The notes beneath the pieces were generated by a model. It searched no databases. It was not told where the DNA came from and saw nothing but the letters and a program-made list of their open reading frames with translations. Positions 13,678 through 24,122 of a stretch of DNA of 64,000 bases are shown here, piece after piece. This stretch comes from Balanoglossus misakiensis (taxonomy: Eukaryota > Hemichordata): positions 868,001 to 932,000 of the forward strand of contig CM082581.2 in assembly GCA_040954595.2 (NCBI GenBank), given 5' to 3'. Numbering within the stretch: the first letter of the stretch is position 1; each line of letters opens with the position of its first letter. The position numbers and the translations under genes are program-made.

Positions 13678-14544
13678 AATGTGACCATGGACGTTACCAC
13701 ATTAGACTCTGTATTGTAAGTTTCTGAAGAATCGCAAAAAATCATCAACAGTCTACATGTACTTCAACCTTGTGAGAAGTACTGTATAACACACAGGATA
13801 TACTAGTCACTGTTGGTCAGGTTATTACACACTGTGGTCCCATCTGGGGATTACACAAAATTAGGTATGTCTGTGTTCATGGGAAAAATCATGTGACATT
13901 GGCAAGCAGATATGACCTTCTGTAAGAACATTTCAAAGGAACCAGACAAGTATTTTAGGGAAAACAACATTCAACAATGACAAAAACTGCCTCAAACCAC
14001 ATCTATCCAACTATCAACAAATTGTATAATATCTACTTCAATCACCACGCCTACCAAAGTTGAAAGCAATCTGACTAGTAGTTTCAAAGAATACAAATTG
14101 CAAAAATTGCCCCAAGACCACAATATGTAAATTTCACCAAAATGATATACAACATTACTTGGGTTACCTCTTGGAACAAGCATACCAAAATTTAAAAGCA
14201 ATCTAAGGAGTTTCTCAGAAAATGAATTTTGACCAAAAATGACAGATTACAAATTCTGCGACAATTTAAACAAAACCAACTAAGATCACCTACCGGAAGT
14301 GTCATACTAAATTCTAAAGAAATCAGCCAATCTCTTTAAGAGGAAAAGATTTTTTTTCAAATGGTAAAACAAGACAAAATAATTGCATGAAAAATAGACA
14401 ATTCACGATATAAACTCAAAGTATATCAGGTATGATGACATTACCTACATGCATACAAATGTTCAAAGCAGTCTAACCAGTTGTTGAGTTTTGATCAATT
14501 CCACATATTTCACAGGTTATTTGCGTATTTTTGCAATGACAACT

Positions 14545-14735
14545 TCATTTAAGCAAAATCCCATCTACACACCAAAATAAAAAAAGCGTGGTTTCATGTT
14601 TTGGATCAGGGCAGAAATACATCCATATATACATGTAACATGCATACACACATGTACACACACACACAAACACATGCATACATGGCTGCATACATACATA
14701 CATACATACATACATACATACATACATAGGGAAAC
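14545..14735 (-). repeat. Microsatellite-linked repeat, (CATA)n
   Basis: A (CATA)n run at about 14690-14728 with ACACACAC and flanking CATC-rich sequence. Similar microsatellite-linked modules occur at 35600-35700, 40330-40480 and 41960-42030, where the plus strand reads TGTATGTATG; at 35600 and 40330 this precedes CATCAAAAACTTGAAA. Confidence 0.8.
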
Positions 14736-14776
14736 GGTCTGGTAATCAATGTTATGACACTAGCATTAGGCCTTAA

Positions 14777-15231
14777 ACCCCGGTGCGGAAAGTACTGGGG
14801 TTCGGATTAACGTGTGTTTGTACAGTTGTTTATTTGGGAGTGGTCGTCGTGCATAATAACTGTGTAATTGATCTCATGTACATAGAAAATAATTGAACAC
14901 TTTACACCTCTATGCGATTGACAGCTGTTTGAATGGCGTGGTTATTGTTTCCCAGGGATGCTTCTGAAAAGCACTGAAACCAGATTTCTCCCAAAATCAT
15001 CGTTGTTTCAAAAGCTCGTGTACTTTTTCATCGATAACTTTATGTTGTGTGTGTTTATAAAGCCAACCACTGTCGTTGTGTGGTGTAATTCTTTATGCTT
15101 GGATCTGTTTGGGCCGATTTTCATAGAGCCAAGATCGTTAGAGCCAAGATCGTTGGTGTTGTCTGTTGTCAGTCAAACGGCATTAAGATTCGCCACTGAT
15201 TTGGGGGGTCTTTTATACCACGCATCGGGGT
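14777..15231. mobile_element. 455-bp MITE with TTAA target duplication
   Basis: The ends are inverted repeats (ACCCCGGTGCGG at the start, ACCCCGATGCG reading in from the end). It is flanked by TTAA at 14773-14776 and 15232-15235. The right arm has the uninterrupted site with one TTAA at 35523-35526 in otherwise matching sequence. TTAA duplication is characteristic of piggyBac-type transposition, so this is probably a non-autonomous piggyBac-like MITE. A 103-codon open frame (14958-15269) runs across its end and is not a gene. Confidence 0.85.
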
Positions 15232-15439
15232 TTAATGTTTACGATATCAGGACAATTTATATCATATGAAGTTTTATGTATTCATAATTATTCAGAGAAG
15301 CAAATTTTTAAAAATGTGAAATTGTTATCAATCGGATGTGCACTGACAGCATGCTTATATGGAATACAGGTACTCTAACACAATCAGTCATAACACTTTT
15401 GAATCATCAATAAATAACATATAGAATAATTTTACAGGA

Positions 15440-16180
15440 TTTAATTATTTATATTTGAACGCAAAGCGTAAATTCCCTTGTGCCATGGAATTCACAATCT
15501 GCAACTGGTGGGGTCCTTCTGCCAGTAAGAAGCATCAGATAAATTCTGCATGCTCATCACCGAGGCAATTTAGGTGTACTTTTGTACTTTGAGAACTGTC
15601 GGTTTTCGCAACTGAAACTCTGCTCACAGGACGGAGGAAAAACTAGAATGACAACAGCTATGTAAGCTAACAAAAGAAACACAGAGCATAGTTCTCCATA
15701 CTCATATTTTAATGCAATAATTTTTGCTGAAATTGGGGCGTCCGTGGGCAGGCAAAGGCAGTTCTAACTCAACTTGCAAATCAGGCCCATGTCTCTTGTT
15801 CCCTGAGACTGTCTGGTTCTAATAATAGCTGTAAGAACATAATCGTTGACCAAAGGGTTGGTTCAATTTTGCAACATTTTATGATTTCAAGCTGTGCAAT
15901 ATTTGCAACTCTGTTTCAACTTTGGTTGGAGGGATGATGATGAAGCCATTTCACTGACAAAATAGCACTACTAACTGACATCCATATTTGTTTACAGTCA
16001 AATGCATTGCCATCAGAAAAATGCATACGAAAAAATTCTTATGTGAATAATACACACTTTCTTGCACAACTGCAAACTCTGTCACATTTGTGAAATTTTA
16101 AGGAAATTCATTCATTGGGTAGCTTTATGAATTCTTAAACAAACTTAGTCATGAAACCTAAATGGTTACCTTACACATCT
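15440..16180 (-). repeat. Arm-internal inverted repeat, copy 2
   Basis: Reverse complement of 8320-9230. The opening includes the CAATCTGCAACTGGTGGGG and CATGCTCATCACCGAGGC boxes seen inverted at 9110-9170. Confidence 0.85.
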
Positions 16181-16878
16181 GGCGGCTCGACTTCTGTGAT
16201 ATGATAGTCTTCAATTAATGTGTATGTGATTCCATACAAATCCATATGATTACCTGAACGTACAAAATAAATAAAAAATAAAAAATAAATTAAAAATAAA
16301 TAAGTATCTCATACATATGCATAAGTGCTTGTGATAAATATATCCTGTATTTAAATAAACCTGTCATTTATTGACCTCGTTTTCCTATTAACCCAAAGGA
16401 CTAGATTGCACTGTAATATTATTACAGCTTCATTTCAATGCAACAGGTACACTACATCATATTGGAGCAAATATGCCAGCTCAACATTGATATAAAGAGT
16501 GTCAAAATATTGGTGGCTACAAAAGCTTGTGTCCCTTCAATCCATCCTCGCACTCAGGTGAAAACGAACGTCATTAGTTTTTGGGAAAAAACCTCTCAAA
16601 TCAATTTCGGTGAGGCCAAATGTGTTCCAAAGGCAAACCGTTTCTGGTAAACAAATCAATGGCAAATAATTACTTCGGCGACATACCAATCAGTCAACAT
16701 GGCTGCCTAATCGTTTGATAGCCCGGTTTCATCTCGCGATCATTCTGTCTTCCGATATGGCGTTGCATGGTTAAATTCGTCTCTTCTTTGCCGACATAGT
16801 CAGGCGACAGCGGTCCAGAAGCATAGGCAGCGACGCCATCTTGTTTACAATGTGAAGTATCGACTGCGCATGCTCAAT

Positions 16879-17520
16879 AATTTTCCGCGTTTTTTTTTTT
16901 GCCAACGGCGCGCGCGCGGTGTCTGGTATAGAGAAAATAACATGCAAGTGCGCGATTATTCATTTGTAAAAAATCAGTTATACATTTGTCATCAACGTTT
17001 GAAAACTTTCAATGATCTTACCTCGGTAAGCATTTCAAATAGGTACATTTTTATTTAGAACCATCGTATGTGGAAAATAATAAAACACAGAGTGGGGATT
17101 GGCCCTATGTTTGACTTGATCATACCCAGCTCGGTTTGCGTTTTGTCATTGACGAGGGTGTCAGACTTTTGCTGAGAGAGTGAGTTTCTATAGCGTAAAC
17201 GTTTATCGACTGGACTTTCTGTGCGCCAACAATTACATTATTTGTGGCCGGGGAACACGTGCAACTTTTGATGACTGTTTTTCTAGCGCCGTGTTTTTAT
17301 CTTACGACCTAGAATACCTGCTTTCGTCACCATGGTCTGCTCTGCACGTACTATGCTTTCCAGTTTATGTAGCTTGAAGTTGTACCACATTTTGGTTTCC
17401 GAGCTGTAGCGAACATAAAACCGAAACTAATAGCTACGTGTTGACCGCAGCGACTGCGTGTTTTTTTGTTGTATTCCCAACCTACAGTTTATTCTCATGC
17501 AGCTCAGACTGAGGTCGCTT
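16879..17520. other. Start of the unique centre; no gene seen
   Basis: Sequence between the inner end of the left arm and the first plausible minus-strand exon. It has a T10 run and a GCGCGCGCG stretch near 16890-16920. Short open frames here do not look coding. Confidence 0.4.
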
Positions 17521-17853
17521 CTAAGAGAAAAAACAACAACATATTTTGGCTGCTGCCAGACCAGGAATGGAAAATCTTGTGTGGCGCTGGGCTGCATTTC
17601 TCTGTAGGACTGTAGTTGTATTGTGCAAGGGTTCGCCAGCATCGCCTTCAGACTTGTTGTCATAGTCACTGGTGGCGGTTTGTCCTGCACTACTCGTCGT
17701 TCTATTTGATGCGGTGGTATTATTCCCAGATGTCTGTGCCGAGGATCCTGCCCGTTTTCCGATTCTCTTCGTTTTGTCGGCCATTTGCTTCACTTTTTCT
17801 GTCATTGTTGCGACGTCAGTCTCTGTTGTTGTTCGAAGGAGGCGAAAGTCCAT
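17521..17853 (-). CDS. Hypothetical Ser/Thr-rich protein, possible first exon
   Basis: A 110-codon minus-strand frame. An internal ATG at about residue 17 has a good context (GCAACAATGACAG) and could be the real start. The N-terminal third is basic (KVKQMADKTKRIGKRAG), followed by a low-complexity Ser/Thr/Asn-rich stretch (residues about 37-75) and a Cys-rich end. No domain is recognised. It could be a single-exon gene, a first exon, or chance. The base composition is more gene-like than its neighbours. Confidence 0.35.
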   Translation of the reverse strand: MDFRLLRTTTETDVATMTEKVKQMADKTKRIGKRAGSSAQTSGNNTTASNRTTSSAGQTATSDYDNKSEGDAGEPLHNTTTVLQRNAAQRHTRFSIPGLAAAKICCCFFS

Positions 17854-17950
17854 TCACCATTAATAGCCGAATTTCCAAGATCGTCCGTTAATTACAATGC
17901 GACGTCACGCTACCATGTCCTAAGAAAGACTACAGGGCACATTTTTTTAT

Positions 17951-18066
17951 CTCGTGCGCACGACTTACGTGTGCATGTGATATTTTCTCGTGAACACGAG
18001 TGCGCTCGCAATTTTCTCGTGCGCACGAGATATGCACGAGATAGCATGTTTCTCGTGCACACGAGA
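17951..18066. repeat. Cluster of CTCGTG..CACGAG palindromes
   Basis: Four perfect or near-perfect copies of the palindrome CTCGTGNNCACGAG at 17951-17964 (imperfect), 17987-18000, 18015-18030 and 18051-18066, plus half sites such as GCACGAGAT at 18034. The spacers differ, so this is a cluster of short palindromes and not a simple tandem repeat. Confidence 0.85.
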
Positions 18067-18653
18067 AAACATCTCGCTGGAACAAGATACTATCTCTTGC
18101 ACAAGAAATAGAATAACTGGCAGCCACTATGATGTCTGCCACAGGCAAATTTAAATATTCCACTCTGGATCTTCTTTCAGCCCTTCGGAAAACATGAGCA
18201 TTTATGAAATCCGGCTCTCAATTTTTCGAGAAGTTCCAGCAGTTGTGGTGTCGCCAAAAACGAATGTATGCCATTCCTGGCGGAAAAAAATATGCAAGAG
18301 ACGCTTGCAATACACTGCCATCTACCTGACCGCCCTACATGCCTTAATGTAAGGTAGAAGGTCGGGCGGTAGGAAGAGTTCACCAAAAGAGGGCGCATTT
18401 TATCATCCATTGATTTATACTGTGTACGAGCAGAGAAGCCTCAGTGTTCGCGGTTAGAACCGTATCGGTAAGACAAAGACAGAAGAGTTGACAGACAACA
18501 AACTTATTCAGTTTATATCATATAATTCTTACTGTAAAACGTTCCCTGAATAAAGCCTTGTGCTCATAAGAACATTGAAGATTGTCGCATACAGACCGAC
18601 ACCCTTTTATCTATTGTAGGTATTGAATAGAACGCTAAATACCTGTGTATTTC

Positions 18654-18890
18654 TTATTCATTAAGCAATGATGTAACACAACAAGTTTCGGACAGTGTGA
18701 AGAAAGGGCCAAAGCACTCTTGCAAGTTAGTGTTGTGTACTCTTTTCCAACACTGCTGCAAGCTGTTCAGCACCTGATGCTGCTTGTATCTCCGATGACA
18801 AATGGACAGTCTGTGTGCTGTCAAAGTAAATCCATCAATTTTGCGGAGCTGAAAGGAAAATGACAGCTTGTCAAACTCAAATCTGCCAGA
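18654..18890 (-). CDS. Candidate terminal exon, unknown protein
   Basis: On the minus strand a pyrimidine tract ending TTTCGTCTGGCAG lies just before 18890 and opens into a 79-codon frame that ends in a stop at 18654. The peptide (EFDKLSFSFQLRKIDGF near the start, a His/Arg/Cys-rich middle) is not recognised. The acceptor-like tract and clean stop make a last exon plausible, but no partner exon is linked with confidence. Confidence 0.3.
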   Translation of the reverse strand, partial: SGRFEFDKLSFSFQLRKIDGFTLTAHRLSICHRRYKQHQVLNSLQQCWKRVHNTNLQECFGPFFTLSETCCVTSLLNE

Positions 18891-18989
18891 CGAAATAGGG
18901 AAAGAAATGCATAACAGGTAATCCACCATAGTATGAATTTTAGCCAGCATCCTATGAAATGCGGTGAAACGGAACTGCAATTAATTTTA

Positions 18990-20130
18990 AATAATTCTGC
19001 TCAAATTGTTTTGTTAGTTCTCAACATTGGATTGGAACCGTTAAATATATTGTACCGTATAACATTATCATACAGGTTAGTATGTCAAATATTTTTCCAT
19101 TTGGCATTTTCTTCTTGAGGTCATTTCAACAGTATGCACACCACAGTTTGTGAGATATGGACAGAAACAAACAGGAATCTATGCAATGTTATAATAGTAT
19201 ATTATTGTTAACAAGAAAGCGGCAACTCTCTGCCTGGCAGAGAATAATGATAGTCTTTTTGAAAAAAAGGGCGTGCTGAGGATATGGTCAGTCAAAAACA
19301 TACATGTATAAGGTATGCCTGAACTAATTTTTAACATGGTGTACATAAATATTTATGCATTGTCACAATGACTGGAGGTCTTTAAATGACCAAGCTGTAT
19401 GGACACCTCATTCAATGTTACATATATTTGTTATTACATGTTTATTGAAATTGCCAGTTGTCTGTTTTAATTCTGGCAGTTCTGCTGTGTCTTTTGTCTT
19501 GCCCTGACAGAATGCAGTAATATTTGCAGTACAAGAGGAGTGTCAGTAAATAGTGGAGCAATATCTTTCTACGAATGTACTCATGCTTTGCTCCAAAGTG
19601 AAGTACATTCGCAAAACCAGTTTGGGAAATCGGGACTCTTTTCAAGATAATACCACATTTTTGTGGATGTCACATGACATGGAAACACTCTAGAATCACG
19701 ATTGAGATAAGGTTTCGGTTTGATATACCACTTCCTTGTTATTTCAATCTGTATGTTTTCTTAACCCCCTCCCTCGAAAAAAGGTAATTGAGGTAATTGT
19801 AAAATTACCTGAAAACAAACAGGCTACTCTAGCCTCCATTTTATGAGGTTTGTGATGTAACATATTTTGAATTTCGTGAATCGATCAAAAGTTTCCGTGC
19901 ACTAACTATCAAAACTATACCAAAAAATAATTTGGGCAATTCATAAGGAGAATCTAGTGGGTCAGCGGCTATAGAACTGACGTAAGTGTAAGTATCAGAG
20001 GATTGTGGGTACGAGGCTGGGAAGAGCAAAACTCGAACACTCATGAAATCTACACGTGACGCCAAATTCTTTGTAATATGAACAGTGGAAAACTGCCATG
20101 CCATCCCTCTAAGTGCAAACTTCCAAAGAT
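18990..20130. other. No gene recognised
   Basis: AT-rich DNA with short shadow frames only. Confidence 0.4.
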
Positions 20131-20137
20131 TTCAATC

Positions 20138-20215
20138 TGGTGATATTTAAAAAAAAATATTTTATTCAAATTCATGTGGTGATATTTAAAAAAAAATATT
20201 TTATTCAAATTCATG
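20138..20215 (+). repeat. 39-bp direct tandem duplication
   Basis: Two back-to-back identical 39-bp copies beginning TGGTGATATTTAAAAAAAAA (second copy at 20177). Confidence 0.95.
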
Positions 20216-20610
20216 TTATAAATTAAACTTGCATCTATGATATAGAAATGACTCTGTCTTATATAACAAAAATACAAATAACTTGGTTAGATGACCAAAG
20301 ATTTCCCATCTCGAAAAGTTTCTACCAAAATGACTAACTCCAAATCTGCTAAGAGAGCCCTAGCAAATTTAATCACTGCACATTACTCTCGATAAAACGA
20401 AATATTGCGCATTCATTTTGTCCTTGAATTGAAATGCATGGCCAGTGTTCATAGACTTCACACACACAGGATGTTTAAGGAGTTGAATTGTTATTGACAG
20501 CGACCAGGTCGGTAGATTCTATAGGATGAAGAAAAAATGAAAAGACAGTCAGTACATAGCTAAATTCTCCTATACAAGGGCGTCTTCAATTGGTACAGTG
20601 ACTGACTGAA

Positions 20611-20680
20611 TGGATGAATGAATGAATGAATGAATGAATGAATGAATGAATGAATGAATGAATGAATGAATGAATGATGA
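20611..20680 (+). repeat. (GAAT)n microsatellite
   Basis: About 16 GAAT/TGAA units in a row, nearly perfect. Confidence 0.95.
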
Positions 20681-21332
20681 ACGGATGAGTCGTAATAATA
20701 TGCTTCAATCATAGGGGCTTTGAAAATTATTAAAATAAAATAAAAAATAATGTACTCACAACCGACATTTATACAGCAGACAGCTCAAGAAACTCCTCCA
20801 TGTGTACAATACTTTGCCAATTTAGTGACAACATCAGCTTGCAGAGCACGTGAGCACCGCTTTCGCCAGCCTGTGGTGCCCGCATATCTTTTTTGTTCAG
20901 CAGTAACATGCACGACACATGCAGAGACACAAACGTCCATGTTGCAAACTGTAGATGAAAGCATCAGCTGCGCTGGTTTTATGGTCAGCATCACTGGCTG
21001 TTACATGAAAACTGTTTGTCACATACCTTAACCAACATATACGTGTATCTGTATGGAAAGAAAGTAGGCTCACCCCCGGTACAGTATTATTTTTTTTGCA
21101 TGCACGCAATGGCCTGAATTTGCTAAACTGGGATCATCTGCGCGCATTTCAAAACGTGCTCGTTGCTTAACTTCGCGTGCTTTACTACTCACAATTATTC
21201 CACTTGTGAACGAACACGTCACCCAATTTTACAGTGTAGCCATGTGGAAAACTGGTGACAAGGTAATATTTCATTCGAAGATCAACCTACGTTCAGAAAG
21301 TTTGCATTGTGGTGAATTCTCACTGCTCTCGC

Positions 21333-21367
21333 AATGCGGTCTGTGGCGCACTGCCGCAGACCGCATT
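21333..21367. repeat. Strong short hairpin
   Basis: AATGCGGTCTGTGG and CCGCAGACCGCATT form a 14-bp stem with one mismatch around a 7-base loop (CGCACTG). Confidence 0.85.
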
Positions 21368-21484
21368 ACACGTAGAAATAAATTCTGTACGTCACAGTTC
21401 GTAGGTCGCATAGGTCATGGAGTTAATCCATTATACATTGCGGCTTACAATTTCTCGTGACCCTCTTATCATGCAGCTTGTGTG

Positions 21485-21715
21485 TTACTGACCACTGACG
21501 CATGTCAAAACACTCAATATTTTTTTTAAATTTGCAAAATCTTTCATTTTAAAGTTGTGATACTCACTGCAGATAGCATTCTTTTCAGTAGGAACTATTT
21601 CTGCTGCCATTTCAATATTGTCTGTATTCCATGTAAATATATTTCCTCCAATTGAACAGTCCCCCGCCACAGCTGCAACCTCTTCTGCAGTCAGAACTTT
21701 TGACCACATGTATGT
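21485..21715 (-). pseudogene. Pentraxin/LamG-like C-terminal exon remnant
   Basis: The minus-strand peptide begins MWSKVLTAEEVAAVAGDC and continues SIGGNIFTW. This matches the C-terminal part of pentraxin (LamG-fold) domains, with the pattern W..VL...E....A..C...GN...W. It ends at a stop at 21485. In frame a TAA lies immediately upstream of the first Met, and the sequence just beyond (21740-22050) is a copy of an arm repeat, so the upstream part of the domain appears to have been lost or displaced. An AG at AAAAG/TTCTGACTGC could serve as an acceptor. Pentraxins are secreted calcium-dependent ligand-binding proteins; this piece alone would not fold. Confidence 0.5.
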
Positions 21716-21739
21716 CATTTAGTCAAGACAATTTGGGAG

Positions 21740-22050
21740 AACTGTAGTTTAAAGCCTCCAAAGCTGCCACTTTTTGCATTATTTTCATGATTTTATTTTC
21801 CAACTTAAATTGGTTCATCAAAATAAGCTTACTGATAGGTATACATAAACATCTTATCGATGCCCGATTGTGACTGCATGTTGCAATTGGAACATGCTAT
21901 GTATTAAAACGGTGCCTCACCGATTTAATCAGCCTTCATACAAACAATAGCAGCTAAGCAGCTATCGTGAAATGCGACGCCAAGTGATGACAAACCAATG
22001 CAAATGCAAGTAATATGGCTTAATGGTCACGGGTGAAGATTTTAGGGAAT
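21740..22050 (+). repeat. Third copy of an arm repeat, in the centre
   Basis: Matches 38640-38940 in direct orientation and 10030-10260 in reverse complement; markers are AATAAGCTTACTG, AGGTATACAT and AAGTAATATGGCTT. It shows the arm family also inserted in the unique centre. Confidence 0.8.
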
Positions 22051-22560
22051 AGGGAATATACATATGAAGTATTTTACTCTGGAAAAAAATATGCCAATTT
22101 TAGCAGCTATAGGGTTTTTAAAGCGCGGGCGAAGTATGAACAGATGCAGTAAATATCGATACATTGTATTTTGGAGGTTTCTCATAACCATGATTGGTTG
22201 GCTAATTATGCGGCGTTTTCTAAATAAAAGGAACAATATTAATTTATTGTTGGGGCTCACCTCCGTTAACATCTTGCCGTCTCTGCTGAGTTTTGGCCTC
22301 TTCCAGCGGCACGTGTTTGTCCTTTAGGGCATGCTGTAAAATATTTAGAATAGCGCTGCCATTTGATCAAAGGATAAGCTGGCTTCGCGTGTTAGGGATG
22401 TGTGTCTGACGACTATGCCTCGAAGCAAAAGACACAGCCGACCCTGCCACGCAGATTCATTTGTTGTGTCACACATTTTGGATCCAAGAAGAGAATATCA
22501 ACCTTGACGTTGCGAAAATGACAAGAAACTTTCACTCATATAGGTTGTGTGATTACTTAC

Positions 22561-22698
22561 CCGCAACTTGTTGGGAATTGCTGTCACCAGAGGTGCCCAC
22601 AGCGTGAAAGCCAGAATGACTGCGACGCCTGCATTGGAGTTCGTCATGAATGGAAACATCGATGAACACGTTCGGTCTTCGATGAGGCTAGTGTCCAC
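22561..22698 (-). CDS. Signal-peptide exon (first exon of a secreted protein)
   Basis: The minus-strand exon ends at a consensus donor (GCGG/GTAAGT, donor bases at 22555-22560). It encodes a hydrophobic leader: from the second Met (22659), MFPFMTNSNAG then VAVILAFTLWAPLVTA, a typical signal-peptide core with a small-residue cleavage site. The Met at 22698 would add 13 residues before it. It lies upstream, on the same strand, of the pentraxin-like remnant at 21485-21715, and the two could belong to one secreted protein gene; the middle exons are not identified. Confidence 0.45.
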
Positions 22699-22954
22699 AG
22701 AATAGGCATTCTTTTATAACGCAGCTGGGAGGTGGTAAATCCATTGTGATCACCATGCTATTAGTAGCCCAAGCAGTCAAACTTTGCGAAAAATATATAA
22801 ATATGGAAAAATATATCAATGGGATCAATAGTTATTAAGCACTTTTTAAAAACAAATGACACCGTAAGATCAATTATCTTGTTTTCCGCGACAAGTTTCA
22901 ACATGGTATGTCAGCGCTACCAGTGAATAATATTATTAGAAACTATGACAGCTG

Positions 22955-23010
22955 TAACCGTGCGATTAATCAGTCAGATCGCACGGCATTCATTAACATA
23001 TGCAAATGAA
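22955..23010. repeat. Inverted partner of 33410-33460
   Basis: CAGTCAGATCGCACGGC followed by CATATGCAAATGA-type sequence pairs in reverse complement with 33410-33460. The left copy also forms a local hairpin (CCGTGCGA ... TCGCACGG). Confidence 0.6.
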
Positions 23011-23426
23011 GAAAGTACTTCAAACCATGTAGCCGTTAGAGTGGGCCCCGCTGAAGGGTCGCGAAATAGGCCATTTTTTTCACGACATTGTAGAGCTGAT
23101 TTCAGGCGAAGAGGACTGTTTGAAGACAAAACTGTGGATTCATTCGAAGGTAGGTATACTGGATTGTTACTGAATGATTTTTTGGCAACTTTTATGGTGT
23201 AGTTTCTTTGTAATCGCTAAATTTCTGACGACTGTGAAAAAACACATAGCGTTGACATCCTCTCGATTATTTTTAAGCTGACTGTTACACATGGATATTT
23301 CGACGAAATGTCAAACTTTTATCAAAATATAGATATCAAACCCCCTTTCTTTGAGTTTTCATTCACTTCCAAGCTTTCATAGTGACGATAAGACCAGTTC
23401 AATTTTGTTTACTTTTCAACCTGTGA

Positions 23427-23461
23427 GCGCCATTTTGTTTACTTCTTCTGCAAAATGGCGG
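23427..23461 (+). promoter_or_regulatory. Promoter-like region with paired YY1-type sites
   Basis: GCGCCATTTTG and CAAAATGGCGG lie head to head, 13 bases apart. CAAAATGGCGG is the core recognised by YY1 in animals and is common just downstream of transcription starts. The position, about 660 bp upstream of the long reading frame at 24123, fits a promoter or 5' exon. A donor-like GAAG/GTAGGT (about 23150) and an acceptor-like TTCTTTCAG (ending 23911) suggest a spliced leader. No transcript evidence is available here. Confidence 0.4.
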
Positions 23462-24122
23462 GAGAATACAGCATTCATGTGTACGTATACACGCTGGCGC
23501 AGACTTGATCCTGGGATTGAACCGGCCTGCGTAGTTTCCCTTCCTCTCTCGTGCGAAGAAATTTTGTAGCTTTGTCGTGATTTATATGATTTTATGGCCT
23601 ATTTTGACTGTTCACCAAGTAGTTTCTTACTGATTCGTTCGTTGTTCGTGGTAGTCTCGGAAAAGCTGACGGAGAGCAGGGAGCCAGCAGATATCAGGCG
23701 CGAAATATTCTTTAAAAAAACACCGTCTAGTCTTCAGCACGGGGTTTGTGGTTTGAATGTCGTATCACTGCCCAGTTGACCTCATATAAAGGCCAATATC
23801 ATTGATTGCTGATATGTACATGTACTCCCGAGTTTGACTAAACCCTAACAATTATTTTGTGAAAGTTTGCCAGTCAAGGAAACTCACTTTTTTATTTTAT
23901 TGTTCTTTCAGATTTATGAAGACTGGTTTTTGTGGTGGTGTTGGTGTTGTTGCTGTTGACTTTCATTTTAGCTGCCTGAGTCGATTCTGTATTTTGCAGT
24001 AATATTTAACAGTTCTGTATTTTTTAGTATTTTTAACACTACTTACTCTGTAATTTGTACATGTAGTAACATAATTATTAGGTTCCTCAAACATCTCAAG
24101 ATTGAAATAAAGACATATAAGT

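Larger units (their letters stand above)
6823..16878 (+). repeat. Left arm of giant inverted repeat
   Basis: Read in reverse complement, this arm matches 33682-44848. Checkpoints: 6823-6970 with 44690-44848; 8320-8560 with 43570-43760; 9560-9780 with 41460-41690; 10030-10260 with 38690-38940; 10640-11720 with 37240-38300; 11940-12285 with 36640-36960; 13690-14560 with 35640-36620; 15300-16878 with 33682-35400. Divergence is visible by eye, so the arms are old or have decayed. No gene survives in the arm. Left-only insertions at 12289-13677 and 14777-15231 interrupt it. Confidence 0.85.

Noticed and set aside
14958-15269. 103-codon plus-strand frame
   Set aside because: Lies inside the TTAA MITE and runs across its end; chance open frame.
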